NCBI RefSeq assembly: GCF_001886735.1
Contig: NZ_CP018076.1
Coordinates: forward strand, 1,240,001-1,304,000
Length of the DNA stretch: 64,000 nucleotides
DNA from: Sulfitobacter alexandrii
GTDB lineage: Bacteria > Pseudomonadota > Alphaproteobacteria > Rhodobacterales > Rhodobacteraceae
Direction of reading: 5' to 3'
Part shown: piece after piece, positions 34,732 through 45,575 of the stretch
Numbering within the stretch: position 1 is the first letter of the stretch
Layout: every line of letters begins with the position of its first letter
Translations under genes and position numbers: made by a program
Notes under the pieces: generated by a model
The model's database searches: none
Seen by the model: only the letters and a program-made list of their open reading frames with translations
What the model was told of the DNA's origin: nothing

Positions 34732-35814
34732 ATGCTCTATTGGTTGACCCTCCTGTCGGATGGTGGCGATTTCTTTAACCTGTTTCGCTACATCACCTTC
34801 CGCGCCGGCGGGGCGTTCCTGACCGCGCTGATCTTCGGCTTCCTGTTCGGGCGCCCGTTGATCGCGGTCCTGCGCCGGCGCCAGGGCAAGGGCCAGCCGA
34901 TCCGCGGGGACGGCCCGGAAGGGCACTTCGTCAAGGCGGGCACGCCCACCATGGGGGGGCTGCTGATCGTGGGGGCCCTGCTGACGTCGACGCTGCTCTG
35001 GGCGCGGCTCGACAATGCCTATGTCTGGATCGTGCTCTTCGTGACCATGAGCTTTGCCGCCATCGGCTTTGCGGACGACTATGCCAAGGTCAGCAAGCAG
35101 AACACCACCGGCGTGTCCGGCAAGGTGCGGCTGCTGCTGGGATTCCTGATCGCCGCCGTCGCCGGGTTCTGGGCCGCGCAGTATCATCCGGCGGAGCTGC
35201 AGTACCAGCTGGCGCTGCCTGTCTTCAAGGACACGCTGGTCAACCTCGGGGTGCTGTTCGTGCCCTTCGCGATCATCGTGATCGTGGGGGCGGCGAACGC
35301 GGTGAACCTGACGGACGGTCTGGACGGGCTGGCGATCATGCCGGTCATGATCGCGGCCGGAACGCTGGGCGTCATCGCCTATGCCGTGGGCCGGGTCGAC
35401 TTCACCGACTACCTCGACGTGCATTACGTGCCCGGCACGGGCGAGATCCTGATCTTCACCGCCGGCCTGTTCGGGGGCGGGCTGGGGTTCCTGTGGTACA
35501 ACGCGCCGCCCGCGGCCGTCTTCATGGGCGACACCGGGTCGCTGGCGCTGGGCGGGGCGCTGGGCGCGATCGCGGTGGCGACCAAGCACGAGCTTGTCCT
35601 CGCGATCGTCGGCGGGCTGTTCGTGGTGGAGGCGCTGTCGGTGATCGTGCAGGTGCTTTATTTCAAGCGGACGGGAAAGCGGGTGTTCCTGATGGCGCCG
35701 ATCCATCACCACTACGAGAAGAAGGGGTGGGCGGAACCGCAGATCGTGATCCGCTTCTGGATCATTTCGCTGATCCTCGCGATGATCGGGCTGGCGACGC
35801 TGAAGGTCCGGTAG
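34732..35814 (+). CDS. mraY: Phospho-MurNAc-pentapeptide transferase MraY
   Basis: MraY transfers phospho-MurNAc-pentapeptide to undecaprenyl phosphate, making lipid I at the inner membrane. The 360-residue protein has about ten membrane helices and the family motifs [38 protein letters not shown] (with the metal aspartates) and [13 protein letters not shown], plus the histidine box [13 protein letters not shown]. The motif MGGLL is encoded across a run of seven Gs that is in frame, in contrast to the six-G tracts of the broken genes. Confidence 0.97.
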   Translation: MLYWLTLLSDGGDFFNLFRYITFRAGGAFLTALIFGFLFGRPLIAVLRRRQGKGQPIRGDGPEGHFVKAGTPTMGGLLIVGALLTSTLLWARLDNAYVWIVLFVTMSFAAIGFADDYAKVSKQNTTGVSGKVRLLLGFLIAAVAGFWAAQYHPAELQYQLALPVFKDTLVNLGVLFVPFAIIVIVGAANAVNLTDGLDGLAIMPVMIAAGTLGVIAYAVGRVDFTDYLDVHYVPGTGEILIFTAGLFGGGLGFLWYNAPPAAVFMGDTGSLALGGALGAIAVATKHELVLAIVGGLFVVEALSVIVQVLYFKRTGKRVFLMAPIHHHYEKKGWAEPQIVIRFWIISLILAMIGLATLKVR

Positions 35815-35870
35815 ATCGCGCTGCCGCGCCGCCTGCGGCGGGCGGGGCGGCGCGCCGGGGCGCGCGCCGG

Positions 35871-35917
35871 TGGAGGCGCTGCCTCCACACCTCCGGTGTA
35901 TTTGGGGAACAATGAAA
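35871..35917. repeat. Hairpin plus 22-nt dispersed repeat, copy 2
   Basis: TGGAGGC-GCT-GCCTCCA (35871-35887) forms a tight hairpin. It is followed by the 22-nt sequence at 35896-35917 that differs from 1542-1563 by one base. The upstream 50 bases are extremely GC-rich. The block lies between the convergent mraY and glsA, so it may act as a terminator and looks like a dispersed intergenic element. Confidence 0.5.
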
Positions 35918-35924
35918 GGGCGCG

Positions 35925-36836
35925 TCAGAAGATGGACCAGTCCATCCGGGTGGTGAGTTCCGCCAGCGCCTCGGTGCCGCGGTGGGAGTTGCCGTAGCGG
36001 TTGAGGCCGGGGCTCCAGACCGCGATCGCGGCGGTATGGGGAACGATGGCGAGAATGCCGCCGCCCACGCCGCTCTTGCCCGGAATCCCCACGCGGTAGG
36101 CGAAATCGCCCGAGCCGTCGTAGTGTCCGCAGGTGAGCATCATCGCGTTCAGCCGCCGGATGCGGCGCGGCGAGACGAGGCGCGGCAGGCCGGGCGCATG
36201 GACAAGGAACCGTCCCGCCATGGCCAGTTGCGCGGTGGTCATCTCGATGGCGCAATGGTGGAAGTATGTGCCGAGGACCTTTTCCGGGCTGTTGGTCAGG
36301 TTGTCGTGGGCGGCGAGAAAATGTGCGAGCGCGAAGTTGCGGTGCCCGAAGTCGGTTTCCGAGGCGGCCACGGTTTCGTTGATGTGGATGTCCTCCGATC
36401 CTGCCGCGGTGCGCACGAAGCGGATGATCTCGGCCAGGGCCTCGCGCGGGGCGCGGCGGCCCAGAACCGCGTCGGTGGTGACGATGGCGCCCGCGTTGAT
36501 GAAGGGATTGCGCGGGCGGCCGTTCTCCTGCTCGAGCTGGACGATGGAATTGAAGGCCCGGCCCGAGGGTTCGCGGCCGACACGGGTCCAGAGCTGGTCG
36601 CCGGCCCGGCCGAGCGTGATCGCGAGGGTGAAGACCTTGGTGATCGACTGGACGGAAAAGGGGACGTGGGTGTCGCCCGCCTGGTGCAGCCGGCCGTCGG
36701 CGGTCACGACGGAGATGGCGAACTGCGCGGGGTCCACCCCCGCGAGCTGCGGAATATAGCTTGCGACCTGGCCCCAGTCCGCCGCCGCGCGGGCGTCACG
36801 GTCCAGCTTCTGCAGCACGCTGTCGAGGTCGGGCAT
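35925..36836 (-). CDS. glsA: Glutaminase A
   Basis: GlsA hydrolyses glutamine to glutamate and ammonia. The 303-residue protein has a serine beta-lactamase-like fold with the catalytic Ser64-x-x-Lys67 ([11 protein letters not shown]), [17 protein letters not shown], and the late signature [15 protein letters not shown] chose the ATG at 36836 (MPDLDSVLQ), the family-typical start; an ATG at 36890 is also in frame. It is transcribed against the wall genes and separates mraY from murD, an arrangement that breaks the usual operon order. Confidence 0.94.
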   Translation of the reverse strand: MPDLDSVLQKLDRDARAAADWGQVASYIPQLAGVDPAQFAISVVTADGRLHQAGDTHVPFSVQSITKVFTLAITLGRAGDQLWTRVGREPSGRAFNSIVQLEQENGRPRNPFINAGAIVTTDAVLGRRAPREALAEIIRFVRTAAGSEDIHINETVAASETDFGHRNFALAHFLAAHDNLTNSPEKVLGTYFHHCAIEMTTAQLAMAGRFLVHAPGLPRLVSPRRIRRLNAMMLTCGHYDGSGDFAYRVGIPGKSGVGGGILAIVPHTAAIAVWSPGLNRYGNSHRGTEALAELTTRMDWSIF

Positions 36837-36910
36837 TTCGCGGCGCTCCGGGTTGTGAAGGGCGCGCGTTGCGACCATTCTGCCCCTCAACGGGTAACAG
36901 GGGTAACGAG

Positions 36911-38320
36911 ATGATTCCAGTACGAGGCTTGGAGGGTGCGCAGGTGGCGGTCCTGGGGCTGGGCCGGTCCGGTCTTGCGGCGGCGCGGGCGCTGGCGGCG
37001 GGCGGCGCGCAGCCCCTGTGCTGGGACGACAACGCCGAGGCCCGCGCCCGCGCCGAGGCCGAGGGGCTCGTCTGCGCCGACCTCAAGGCGCCGGGCGCCT
37101 TCGAGGCCATCGCGCGGCTGATCGTCAGCCCCGGCATTCCGCATCTCTATCCCGCGCCGAACCCCGTGGTGCAGGCCGCGCTGGAAGCGGGCGTGCCGGT
37201 GGACAACGACATCGGGCTCTTCTTCCAAAGCTTCGCGACCCCCGACTGGGACGGGTACGACGTGATGCCGCGGGTGGTGGCGGTCACCGGGTCGAACGGC
37301 AAATCCACCACCTCGGCGCTGATCCATCACATCCTCGAACACGCGCAGCGGCCCTGCCAGCTGGCGGGGAACATCGGGCGGGGGGTGCTGGATCTCGACC
37401 CGGCGGTGGACGGCGAGGTGGTGGTGCTGGAATTGTCGAGCTACCAGACCGAGCTGGCGCGGGCGCTGACGCCGGACGTGGCGGTCTTTACCAACCTGAG
37501 CCCGGATCACCTGGACCGGCACCATGGTATGGGCGGCTACTTCGCGGCCAAGCGCCGGCTGTTCGCCGAAGGCGGGCCGGACCGCGCCGTGATCGGGGTG
37601 GACGAGGTCGAGGGGCTGTACCTTGCCGGGCAGTTGAGCGAGGGGCGGGCCGACGACCGGGTGATCCGGGTCAGCGTGGACCGCAAGCTGACCGGGCCGG
37701 GCTGGCAGGTCTTTGCGCGCAAGGGGTTCCTGTCGGAGTATCGCAAGGGCAAGCAGGCGGGCGCCATCGACCTGCGGGGCGTGGCCGGGCTGCCGGGGGC
37801 GCACAACCACCAGAACGCCTGTGCCGCCTATGCCGCCTGCCGGTCGCTGGGGCTCGCGCCGCGGGTGATCGAGGCGGCGTTCCACACCTTCGGCGGGCTG
37901 CCGCACCGGTCGCAGACCATCGCGGAGGTGGGCGGCGTGCGTTACGTCAACGACAGCAAGGCCACCAATGTCGATTCCGCGGCCAAGGCGCTGGCGGCCT
38001 TCGGCAACATCCGCTGGATCTGCGGCGGGCTGGAAAAGGAAGGCGGTCTGGAAGGGCTGGCGGGGGCCACGGGCGGCGTCCGCAAGGCCTATGTCATCGG
38101 GCGGGAAGCCGCGGCCTTCGCCATGCAGCTGAACGTGGAGGCCGAGGTCTGCGGCACGATGGAGGTTGCCGTGGCCCGCGCGGTGGCCGAGGCGGAACCG
38201 GGAGACGTGGTGCTGCTGGCCCCGGCGGCGGCCAGTTTCGACCAGTACGACAGCTTTGAACGGCGGGGCGAGGACTTTGCCGCGCGGGTCGCGGCGGAAG
38301 TCGGCGTTGCCCATGGGTAA
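36911..38320 (+). CDS. murD: UDP-MurNAc-L-alanine:D-glutamate ligase MurD
   Basis: MurD adds D-glutamate to UDP-MurNAc-L-Ala. The 469-residue protein shows the N-terminal nucleotide motif [20 protein letters not shown] loop [40 protein letters not shown] and [15 protein letters not shown]. The ATG at 36911 fits the family. It starts 74 bases from the divergent glsA, so it probably has its own promoter and does not depend on the mraY transcript. Confidence 0.96.
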   Translation: MIPVRGLEGAQVAVLGLGRSGLAAARALAAGGAQPLCWDDNAEARARAEAEGLVCADLKAPGAFEAIARLIVSPGIPHLYPAPNPVVQAALEAGVPVDNDIGLFFQSFATPDWDGYDVMPRVVAVTGSNGKSTTSALIHHILEHAQRPCQLAGNIGRGVLDLDPAVDGEVVVLELSSYQTELARALTPDVAVFTNLSPDHLDRHHGMGGYFAAKRRLFAEGGPDRAVIGVDEVEGLYLAGQLSEGRADDRVIRVSVDRKLTGPGWQVFARKGFLSEYRKGKQAGAIDLRGVAGLPGAHNHQNACAAYAACRSLGLAPRVIEAAFHTFGGLPHRSQTIAEVGGVRYVNDSKATNVDSAAKALAAFGNIRWICGGLEKEGGLEGLAGATGGVRKAYVIGREAAAFAMQLNVEAEVCGTMEVAVARAVAEAEPGDVVLLAPAAASFDQYDSFERRGEDFAARVAAEVGVAHG

Positions 38321-38344
38321 CGTCCTGTTTTCGTTAGTAAAACA

Positions 38345-39532
38345 TTAACCCTTTGCCGATGTGGCGATGGCGTTCCCGCAGGCGACGGCGGAGGACCATG
38401 CCCATTGGAAATTGTAGCCGCCCAGCCAGCCCGTGACATCCAGCGCTTCACCGATGAAATGCAGGCCGGGCACATCGCGGCTTTGCATGGTGCCGGAGGA
38501 GATGCGATCGGTGGCGACCCCGCCCAGCGTGACCTCGGCGGTTCGGTAGCCCTCGGAGCCGGTCGGCTTGAGATGCCACTGGCGCAGGGCTTGGGTGATC
38601 TCGGCGAGGCGGGCGTCTGACTGGTCCGCGAGGTTGCCCGACAGGCCAAGCGCGGGGGCAAGGTGATCCACCAGCCTTGCGGGCAGGTGGCGGCCCAGTT
38701 CGGTCGAAATGGCGCGCCGGCCCTCTGTCTGGCGTTGCGCGCGCAGGGTCGTCAGCAGGCTGTCGCCCGGATCGAGGTCGAGGGAGAGGGTGTCGCCCTC
38801 GCGCCAGTAGGACGAGGCCTGAAGGATGGCGGGACCGGACAGGCCGCGATGGGTGAACAGCACCGCCTCGTCGAAGGCCGTGCCGCCGGCCGTGACACGC
38901 GCGGGCGCGGCGACACCCGAGATCGGCGCGAACCTCTGGTCGGAGAAGGTCAGCGGGACGAGTGCCGGGCGCGTGTCGGTCACGGCGTGGCCGAACTGGC
39001 GGGCGATGTCGTAGGCGAGGCCGGTCGCGCCCATCGCGGGGATCGACTTGCCGCCGGTGGCCACCACGAGGTTGCGCGCCCTGACGATCCGGCGCGCGCC
39101 CTCGCGGTCGAGCGTGACCGCGAACCGGCTGCCGTCGTGGGTGATCTCGCCCACGGTCGTGCGCAGCCAGAGGTCGGCCCCGGCCGCCGTCATCTCGTCG
39201 CGCAGCATTTGGATGATCTGGGGCGATTTCCCGTCGCAGAACAACTGGCCGAGGGTTTTCTCGTGCCAGGTGATGCCGTGCCGCGCGACCAGATCGATGA
39301 AATCCCACTGGGTATAGCGGCTGAGGGCGGACTTGGCGAAATGCGGGTTCTGGCCGAGAAAGTTCGCGGGCCCGGTGTGCATGTTGGTGAAATTGCACCG
39401 CCCGCCGCCCGAGATGCGGATCTTTTCGCCCGGCGCCTTGCCGTGATCCACGACAAGCGTGCCGGGCCCTGCGTGGGCCGCGCACATCATGCCGGCGGCC
39501 CCGGCGCCGAGGATCAGGGTGGTGACGTCCAT
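38345..39532 (-). CDS. YhiN/HI0933-family flavoprotein
   Basis: The 395-residue protein binds FAD through TLILGAGAAGMMCAAHAG at the N-terminus and has the HI0933 marks ISGGGRCNFTNMH, VVATGGKSIPAMGATGLAYD and TLGGVATDRISSGTM. The C-terminal GEALDVTGWLGGYNFQWAWS is the second FAD contact. The family is widespread, and its reaction is not established. It is inverted relative to the flanking murD and ectD, convergent with murD by 24 bases. Confidence 0.88.
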   Translation of the reverse strand: MDVTTLILGAGAAGMMCAAHAGPGTLVVDHGKAPGEKIRISGGGRCNFTNMHTGPANFLGQNPHFAKSALSRYTQWDFIDLVARHGITWHEKTLGQLFCDGKSPQIIQMLRDEMTAAGADLWLRTTVGEITHDGSRFAVTLDREGARRIVRARNLVVATGGKSIPAMGATGLAYDIARQFGHAVTDTRPALVPLTFSDQRFAPISGVAAPARVTAGGTAFDEAVLFTHRGLSGPAILQASSYWREGDTLSLDLDPGDSLLTTLRAQRQTEGRRAISTELGRHLPARLVDHLAPALGLSGNLADQSDARLAEITQALRQWHLKPTGSEGYRTAEVTLGGVATDRISSGTMQSRDVPGLHFIGEALDVTGWLGGYNFQWAWSSAVACGNAIATSAKG

Positions 39533-39828
39533 GCGCGGGCCATGCCCGCTTTGCGCGCGCCGGTCAAGCGCGGGCCGGGATCAACCCGGCGTGAGGTCGC
39601 CTTGCCCCGCCGGCGGCGTGCGCCAGTTCCAAGCGAGCGGGTTCTTGATGGCGTCTTCCCGCCCTCCGGGAAATTTTTTTCGGCGCCCGTATCCGCGCGA
39701 AAGCCATGACAGAGCGTCCGGACGCAGGGCAGGCGCCGTCCGCGCCTTTGCCGGCGGGGTCGGGCCATGGAACGCGGGCTGGAAACGCCGCGTTGGAATG
39801 TCGCAACTCAAGACATTGGAGGAGTCAC

Positions 39829-40773
39829 ATGAACATCCAGACAAGACCCGACATGCTGACCACTCAGGACGAGTATCCGACCCGGCTGCCCGGCGAGGAA
39901 CGGCTGAGCAGGCGCAAGGACCCGGTGCTGTGGTCCGAGTGGTCCGACGACGCGCCGATCGCCAAGGCGGAAGCCGAGCATTATGCCGAGAACGGCTATC
40001 TCGTGCGGCGCGACCTTTTCGATGCGGACGAGCTGAAGATGCTGACCGAGACGGCCGATCTTCTGCGCGAGGGCGGCGGTGACGTTCCGGACGCCGACCT
40101 GATCCGCGAGCCGGACAGCGATGCCGTGCGCACCGTATTTCGCCTTGACCAGCATTCCGAGGCATTCCGCCGTCTGGCCTGCGATCATCGTCTGGCTGGC
40201 GTGGCCGAGTTCCTTCTCGGCGACCGGGTGTACCTGCACCAGTCGCGCCTGAACTACAAACCGGGCTTTGCCGGCAAGGAGTTCTACTGGCACTCGGATT
40301 TCGAGACATGGCACGCCGAGGACGGGATGCCGCGGATGCGCGCCGTATCGGCTTCGGTGCTGCTGACGCCGAACGGTCCGCACAACGGGCCGCTGCTGCT
40401 GGTGCCCGGATCGCAGGGCGTTTTCATCAGCTGTGCCGGCGAGACGCCGAAGGACAACCACGAGACCTCGCTGAAGGAACAGAAGGTCGGGGTGCCGCAG
40501 CCCGGTACGATCGACCGGCTGGCGCGCGACGCAGGTGGTATCGCCTCGGCCGAGGGGGACACCGGCACGGTGATCTTCTTCGAGTGCAACACCCTGCACG
40601 GGTCCAACGGCAACATCACGCCCGATCCCCGCGCGAATGCGTTTTTCGTCTACAACGCGATGTCCAACGCCGTGACCGCGCCCTTCGCGGCATCGGCGCC
40701 GCGCCCGGATTTCCTCGCCAACCGCGAGACGCCGGAAGCGATCCGGCCGATTTCGGGTAGATTGGTCGACTGA
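39829..40773 (+). CDS. ectD: Ectoine hydroxylase
   Basis: EctD is a non-heme Fe(II)/2-oxoglutarate dioxygenase that makes 5-hydroxyectoine from ectoine, an osmolyte. The 314 residues contain the family signature FYWHSDFETWHAEDGMPRMR, with iron ligands His155 and Asp157, and the third ligand His257 in NTLHGSNGN. Gln138 and Arg140 in LHQSRLNY also match the EctD pattern. The ATG at 39829 follows GGAGGAG. The ectA, ectB and ectC genes are not nearby, so the enzyme may act on ectoine made elsewhere in the genome or taken up. It sits alone inside the wall cluster. Confidence 0.94.
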   Translation: MNIQTRPDMLTTQDEYPTRLPGEERLSRRKDPVLWSEWSDDAPIAKAEAEHYAENGYLVRRDLFDADELKMLTETADLLREGGGDVPDADLIREPDSDAVRTVFRLDQHSEAFRRLACDHRLAGVAEFLLGDRVYLHQSRLNYKPGFAGKEFYWHSDFETWHAEDGMPRMRAVSASVLLTPNGPHNGPLLLVPGSQGVFISCAGETPKDNHETSLKEQKVGVPQPGTIDRLARDAGGIASAEGDTGTVIFFECNTLHGSNGNITPDPRANAFFVYNAMSNAVTAPFAASAPRPDFLANRETPEAIRPISGRLVD

Positions 40774-40882
40774 ACGCGATCCGGTGGGTGCAGAACGCTT
40801 CCCACCGGATCGAACTGCTGCTATACTGATCCGAACGCCCCCGGCAAAAGAGGGGCAAGAGGCAGTCTGAGGCAGTGTATCC

Positions 40883-42052
40883 ATGACAGAGATGGTCTAT
40901 GGCGCGGTTCCCGTTCGGGAAGGCGAGCCGATTGTTCCGAAATGGTGGCGTACCGTCGATCGCTGGGCATTGTCCTGCGTCCTGATGCTGTTCGCCGTCG
41001 GCATGTTGCTGGGCCTTGCCGCGTCACCGCCGCTGGCGGCCAAGAACGGCTTTGATCCTTTCCACTACGTTCAGCGTCAGGCGTTCTTCGGCGGGCTCGC
41101 GATCGTCGCGATGGTGGTGACCTCCATGATGTCGCCCGTCGTGGTGCGGCGTCTCGCCGTCATCGGTTTCATCGGCGCCTTCGTGGCACTTGCCCTGCTG
41201 CCCTTTCTCGGCACCGATTTCGGCAAGGGTGCTACGCGGTGGTATTCGCTGGGCTTCGCCAGTGTGCAGCCGTCCGAGTTCCTCAAGCCCGGTTTCATCG
41301 TGGTGACGGCGTGGCTGATGGCGGCGAGCGTGGAAATCAACGGTCCGCCGGGCAAGGCGTGGTCCTTTGCGCTGTGCATGTCGATCGTGCTGATGCTGGC
41401 GCTGCAGCCGGACTTCGGGCAGGCCTGCCTCGTGCTTTTCGGCTGGGGCGTAATGTATTTCGTCGCCGGGGCCCCGATGACCCTGCTGGTGGGCATGGCG
41501 GGGCTGGTGGTGATGGCCGGCAGTTTCGCCTATTCCAACTCCGAGCACTTCGCGCGGCGGATCGACGGGTTCCTGAGCCCGGACGTCGATCCGACCACGC
41601 AGCTTGGCTATGCCACCAACGCCATCATCGAGGGCGGGTTCTTTGGCGTCGGCGTGGGTGAGGGCGAGGTGAAGTGGTCGCTTCCCGACGCCCATACCGA
41701 TTTCATCATCGCGGTGGCGGCCGAGGAATACGGGCTGGTGCTGGTGCTGTGCATCATCGCGCTTTACACCGGAATTGTCGTGCGGTCGCTCCTGCGTCTC
41801 GTGCGGGAACGCGACCCCTTCATCCGGCTCGCTGGGACGGGCCTTGCCTGTATCTTCGGCGTTCAGGCCATGATAAACATGGGGGTGGCGGTACGGCTGC
41901 TGCCGGCCAAGGGGATGACGCTGCCTTTCGTCAGCTACGGCGGGTCGTCGGTGATCGCCTCGGGCATCGCCGTGGGCATGCTGCTGGCCTTTACCCGCAG
42001 CCGTCCGCAGGGCGAGATTTCCGACATTCTTGGCCGGGGCCGGGGCCGCTAG
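40883..42052 (+). CDS. ftsW: Septal peptidoglycan polymerase FtsW
   Basis: FtsW is the SEDS-family glycosyltransferase that polymerises lipid II at the septum with FtsI. The 389-residue protein has about ten membrane helices and the family motifs [49 protein letters not shown] and [20 protein letters not shown]. The start at 40883 ([10 protein letters not shown]) gives a typical length. It follows ectD by 109 bases, enough for its own promoter. murG follows after 26 bases. Confidence 0.96.
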   Translation: MTEMVYGAVPVREGEPIVPKWWRTVDRWALSCVLMLFAVGMLLGLAASPPLAAKNGFDPFHYVQRQAFFGGLAIVAMVVTSMMSPVVVRRLAVIGFIGAFVALALLPFLGTDFGKGATRWYSLGFASVQPSEFLKPGFIVVTAWLMAASVEINGPPGKAWSFALCMSIVLMLALQPDFGQACLVLFGWGVMYFVAGAPMTLLVGMAGLVVMAGSFAYSNSEHFARRIDGFLSPDVDPTTQLGYATNAIIEGGFFGVGVGEGEVKWSLPDAHTDFIIAVAAEEYGLVLVLCIIALYTGIVVRSLLRLVRERDPFIRLAGTGLACIFGVQAMINMGVAVRLLPAKGMTLPFVSYGGSSVIASGIAVGMLLAFTRSRPQGEISDILGRGRGR

Positions 42053-42078
42053 CCCCGCGCCGCCGGACGGAGGACACC

Positions 42079-43179
42079 ATGACCGCACCCTTGTTGATCA
42101 TCGCAGCCGGCGGCACCGGGGGGCACATGTTCCCCGCGCAGGCGCTGGCGGAGGTGATGCTGGCGCGCGGCTGGCGGGTGCGCCTGTCCACCGACGCGCG
42201 GGGTGCGCGCTATACCAGCGGATTCCCGTCCGAGGTCGACATCCAGCAGGTCAGTTCGGCCACTTTCGCGCGGGGCGGCCCGCTGGCCAAGGCCATGGTG
42301 CCGCTGCGGATCGGGGCAGGGGCGCTGGGTGCGGCGGTGCGGATGATGCGCGACCGGCCCGCGGTGGTCGTCGGCTTCGGCGGCTATCCGAGCATTCCGG
42401 CGCTCTCGGCGGCGACGCTGCTGCGCGTGCCGCGCATGATACATGAACAGAACGGCGTGCTGGGGCGGGTCAACACGCTTTTCGCGCGCCGGGTGGATGC
42501 GATGGCCTGCGGCACGTGGCCGACCGACCTGCCCGACGGGGTCGAGGGCGTGCACGTGGGCAATCCCGTGCGCAGCGCGGTGCTGGACCGGGCGGGGGCG
42601 GGTTACATCCCGCCGGGCGACTATCCGATGGAGATCCTCGTGATGGGCGGCTCGCAGGGCGCGCGGATCCTCAGCGACGTGGTGCCTGCCGCGCTCGCGG
42701 CGTTGCCGCTTGCCATGCTCAGGAACATCCGCGTGAGCCATCAGGCCCGCGAGGAGGACGGCCAGCGGGTCGCGGACTTCTACGCCGAGAACGCCATCGC
42801 GGCGGATGTGCAGCCTTTCTTCGACGACGTGCCACGCCGGATGTCGGAGGCGCAACTGGTCATCAGCCGATCCGGCGCGTCCTCGGTCGCGGACATCTCG
42901 GTGATCGGCCGGCCGTCGATCCTGATCCCCTTTGCCGCCGCGACGGGCGACCACCAGACCGCCAACGCGCGGGGACTGGTGGAGGCGGGCGCGGCGGTCA
43001 TGATCCCCGAAAGCAAGCTCAGCACCGACGCCCTTGCCGAGCAGATCCAAAGCATTCTCGAACAGCCCGACGCGGCCTTGCAGATGTCGCGGGCGGCCCA
43101 TGCCGTGGGCAAGCCCGAGGCAGCGGAGGCGCTGGCGCAGATGGTCGAAACCCTGGCGCAGGAAGGAAAACGCAGATGA
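42079..43179 (+). CDS. murG: Lipid II synthase MurG
   Basis: MurG transfers GlcNAc from UDP-GlcNAc to lipid I on the inner leaflet. The 366-residue GT-B enzyme has the N-terminal [15 protein letters not shown] loop, [23 protein letters not shown], the C-domain loop [24 protein letters not shown] and a [12 protein letters not shown] substrate region. The ATG at 42079 has GGAGGA upstream. Its stop overlaps the start of murC (ATGA). Confidence 0.96.
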   Translation: MTAPLLIIAAGGTGGHMFPAQALAEVMLARGWRVRLSTDARGARYTSGFPSEVDIQQVSSATFARGGPLAKAMVPLRIGAGALGAAVRMMRDRPAVVVGFGGYPSIPALSAATLLRVPRMIHEQNGVLGRVNTLFARRVDAMACGTWPTDLPDGVEGVHVGNPVRSAVLDRAGAGYIPPGDYPMEILVMGGSQGARILSDVVPAALAALPLAMLRNIRVSHQAREEDGQRVADFYAENAIAADVQPFFDDVPRRMSEAQLVISRSGASSVADISVIGRPSILIPFAAATGDHQTANARGLVEAGAAVMIPESKLSTDALAEQIQSILEQPDAALQMSRAAHAVGKPEAAEALAQMVETLAQEGKRR

Positions 43180-44597
43180 ACGCAGCAGCAGCCACCAAAC
43201 TGCCCACGGATGTGGGCCCGATCCATTTCGTCGGCATCGGCGGTATCGGCATGTCTGGCATCGCGGAAGTGCTGATCAACCACGGCTACCGCGTTCAGGG
43301 CTCCGACCTGAAGGCGAGCAAGATCACCGACCGGCTGGCCGATTTTGGCGCCACGATCTTTGAAGGGCAGCGTGCCGAGAACATCGAGGGCGCCGAGGTC
43401 GTCGTCATTTCCTCGGCGATCAAGAAGGGCAACGCGGAACTGGACGCCGCACGGCTCAAGGGGCTGCCCATCGTCCGGCGGGCCGAGATGCTGGGCGAAC
43501 TGATGCGGCTGAAGTCCAATATCGCGGTCGCGGGCACCCACGGCAAGACGACGACGACTACGATGGTCGCGGAACTGCTGGTCAAGGGCGGGATCGATCC
43601 CACGGTTGTGAACGGCGGGATCATCCACGCCTACGGCTCCAACGCGCGGATGGGGCAGGGCGAATGGATGGTGGTCGAGGCGGACGAGAGCGACGGGACG
43701 TTCAACCGCCTGCCCGCCACCATCGCCATCGTGACCAACATCGACCCCGAGCACATGGAGCACTGGGGCGATTTCGACCGGTTGCGGCAGGGCTTCCTCG
43801 ACTTCGTGTCGAACATCCCCTTCTACGGGCTGGCGGTCTGCTGCACCGACCACGACGAGGTGCAGAAGCTGGTGGGCAAGATCACCGACCGCCGGGTCGT
43901 CACCTATGGCTTCAACGCGCAGGCGGACGTCCGGGCGCGCAACCTGACCTACAAGGCGGGGATCGCGCATTTCGACATCCACCTTCAGGCCGAGGACACG
44001 GTGATCGAAGGCTGCGAACTGCCGATGCCGGGTGACCACAACGTGTCCAACGCGCTGAGCGCGGTGGCGGTGGCCCGGCATCTGGGGATGAAGCGGGACG
44101 AGATCCGCGCGGCGCTGAAGAGCTTCGGCGGCGTGAACCGGCGCTTCACCAAGGTGGGCGAAGTGGACGGGGTGACCATCATCGACGACTACGGCCACCA
44201 CCCGGTCGAGATCGCGGCGGTCCTGAAGGCCGCGCGGCAGGCGACCGAGGGGCGGGTGATCGCCGTGCACCAGCCGCACCGCTACACCCGGCTGAGCCAT
44301 CACTTCGACGAGTTCTGCGCCTGCTTCAACGATGCCGACGTGGTGGGGATCGCCGATGTCTATGCCGCGGGAGAAGACCCGATCGAGGGGGCGGACCGCG
44401 ACGGGCTGGTGGCGGGCCTGATCCGGCACGGCCATCGCCACGCCCGCGCGGTACAGGGCGAGGACGACCTGCTGCGGCTGGTGCGCGAACAGGCGGGACC
44501 GGGCGACATGGTGGTCTGCCTTGGCGCCGGGACCATCAGCGCCTGGGCCAATGCGCTGCCCGATAAGCTGCAGGCGCTCAAGGGCGCCGCGGCCTGA
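43176..44597 (+). CDS. murC: UDP-MurNAc:L-alanine ligase MurC
   Basis: MurC adds L-alanine to UDP-MurNAc, the first peptide-stem step. The 473-residue protein shows [16 protein letters not shown], the ATP loop [37 protein letters not shown] and [14 protein letters not shown] with HQPHRYTR. It starts inside the murG stop codon. Downstream come two DUF2484 genes, the same association seen in related Rhodobacterales. Confidence 0.96.
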   Translation: MNAAAATKLPTDVGPIHFVGIGGIGMSGIAEVLINHGYRVQGSDLKASKITDRLADFGATIFEGQRAENIEGAEVVVISSAIKKGNAELDAARLKGLPIVRRAEMLGELMRLKSNIAVAGTHGKTTTTTMVAELLVKGGIDPTVVNGGIIHAYGSNARMGQGEWMVVEADESDGTFNRLPATIAIVTNIDPEHMEHWGDFDRLRQGFLDFVSNIPFYGLAVCCTDHDEVQKLVGKITDRRVVTYGFNAQADVRARNLTYKAGIAHFDIHLQAEDTVIEGCELPMPGDHNVSNALSAVAVARHLGMKRDEIRAALKSFGGVNRRFTKVGEVDGVTIIDDYGHHPVEIAAVLKAARQATEGRVIAVHQPHRYTRLSHHFDEFCACFNDADVVGIADVYAAGEDPIEGADRDGLVAGLIRHGHRHARAVQGEDDLLRLVREQAGPGDMVVCLGAGTISAWANALPDKLQALKGAAA

Positions 44598-44712
44598 AAC
44601 GGGCGCCGGGGCCATAATTCTGCCGCGCCGGCGTGGTTCAACCCGCCCGCCGGCTGATCGGAACGCCCCGACAAGCGGGCGACGACACGAGGAAGAGGAA
44701 GGAGCAGCGGGC

Positions 44713-44964
44713 ATGACGCTATTATGGGTTTCCGTTCTTTGGGTGCTGGCTTCGGCTGCGGTGGCGATGCTGCCCATGCGGCAGCAGTACGTGCCGGGTG
44801 TGGCGCTGCTGATGGCGGCGCCGGTGCTGATCGTGGCGATCGTCGCGCACGTGGGCTGGTTCATGGGCATGCTGGCGCTGGCCGCCTTCGTCTCGATGTA
44901 CCGCAACCCGCTGCGGTATCTGGTGGCGCGCCTGCGCGGGCAGGAATTCGAGGTTCCCCGGTGA
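44713..44964 (+). CDS. DUF2484-family small membrane protein (first copy)
   Basis: An 83-residue protein with two or three hydrophobic helices (LLWVSVLWVLASAAVAML; GVALLMAAPVLIVAIVAHV; FMGMLALAAFVSMY) and the end NPLRYLVARLRGQ, the pattern of DUF2484. The family is known from Rhodobacterales next to murC and murB and has no assigned role. The ATG at 44713 follows GGAGCAG. Its stop overlaps the GTG start of the second copy. A link to wall synthesis is suggested only by position. Confidence 0.8.
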   Translation: MTLLWVSVLWVLASAAVAMLPMRQQYVPGVALLMAAPVLIVAIVAHVGWFMGMLALAAFVSMYRNPLRYLVARLRGQEFEVPR

Positions 44965-45233
44965 CCCCATCGCTGGTCCTTGCCTGCCTGTGGGCGCTGG
45001 CCGCCAACGTGATCGCGATGACCCCCAGCCGGGATCACCACTGGCGCAATGCCTACATCCTGATCGCCATCGGCATCCCGATCCTCGGCTACGTCACCAT
45101 GCAGCATGGTCCCTGGGTCGGGTTGCTGGTGCTGGCGGGCGGATGTTCGGTGCTGCGCTGGCCGGTGATCTACCTGATGCGCTGGTTGCGCCGCGGCGGG
45201 CGGGACATGGATGTGAGGGGGCCTGCCGAATGA
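44961..45233 (+). CDS. DUF2484-family small membrane protein (second copy)
   Basis: A 90-residue membrane protein starting at a GTG that overlaps the previous stop (GTGA). It has three hydrophobic stretches (LVLACLWALAANVIAM; AYILIAIGIPILGYVTM; WVGLLVLAGGCSVLRW) and an N-terminal layout shared with DUF2484: S-L-V-x-A-C-L-W-x-L-A-A-N. It can be aligned with the first copy, so the two are probably tandem duplicates. The stop overlaps the start of the third small gene, giving a chain of four-base overlaps. Confidence 0.78.
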   Translation: MTPSLVLACLWALAANVIAMTPSRDHHWRNAYILIAIGIPILGYVTMQHGPWVGLLVLAGGCSVLRWPVIYLMRWLRRGGRDMDVRGPAE

Positions 45234-45523
45234 CCGGGACCATCGCCGTGCTCGTGGCGATTCTCGCGGCGTGGATGCTGGCCTGCGCCGTGCAGGGCTA
45301 CCGCGTCAGGCTGCTGGGTTTTGCCGGCGTTCTGGTGCTGGGGCTGGCGTTGAACATGCTCTGGATGACGCTGCATCTGGACGCGCGGCCGCTGGAGGGC
45401 AACGCGCTGATAGCGCAGGCGGCGCTGACGCTCTACGGGCTTTGCGCCTTCGGCGCGGGATGGCTCGTCGGCCGGGTGGTGCGGCAGTTCCGGGCCAGCC
45501 GGGTGGACGACAGCACCGTCTGA
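45230..45523 (+). CDS. 97-residue membrane protein, unknown
   Basis: The third gene in the overlapping chain. It has three likely membrane helices ([52 protein letters not shown]) and a short basic cytoplasmic tail. It does not carry the DUF2484 N-terminal signature, and no family is recognised. Coupling to the DUF2484 pair by start/stop overlap and its place just before murB suggest a shared function at the membrane. Confidence 0.72.
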   Translation: MTGTIAVLVAILAAWMLACAVQGYRVRLLGFAGVLVLGLALNMLWMTLHLDARPLEGNALIAQAALTLYGLCAFGAGWLVGRVVRQFRASRVDDSTV

Positions 45524-45575
45524 CCCCGCGTGCGGGCCGTTTGACGGCTGCGGACATTGCGGCTACTCCGATGCC

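Noticed and set aside
38332..38352. TTAG-N7-TTAA, a near match to a CtrA binding site.
   Set aside because: It lies between convergent gene ends (murD and the flavoprotein), where no promoter is expected; in a stretch of A/T it is likely chance.
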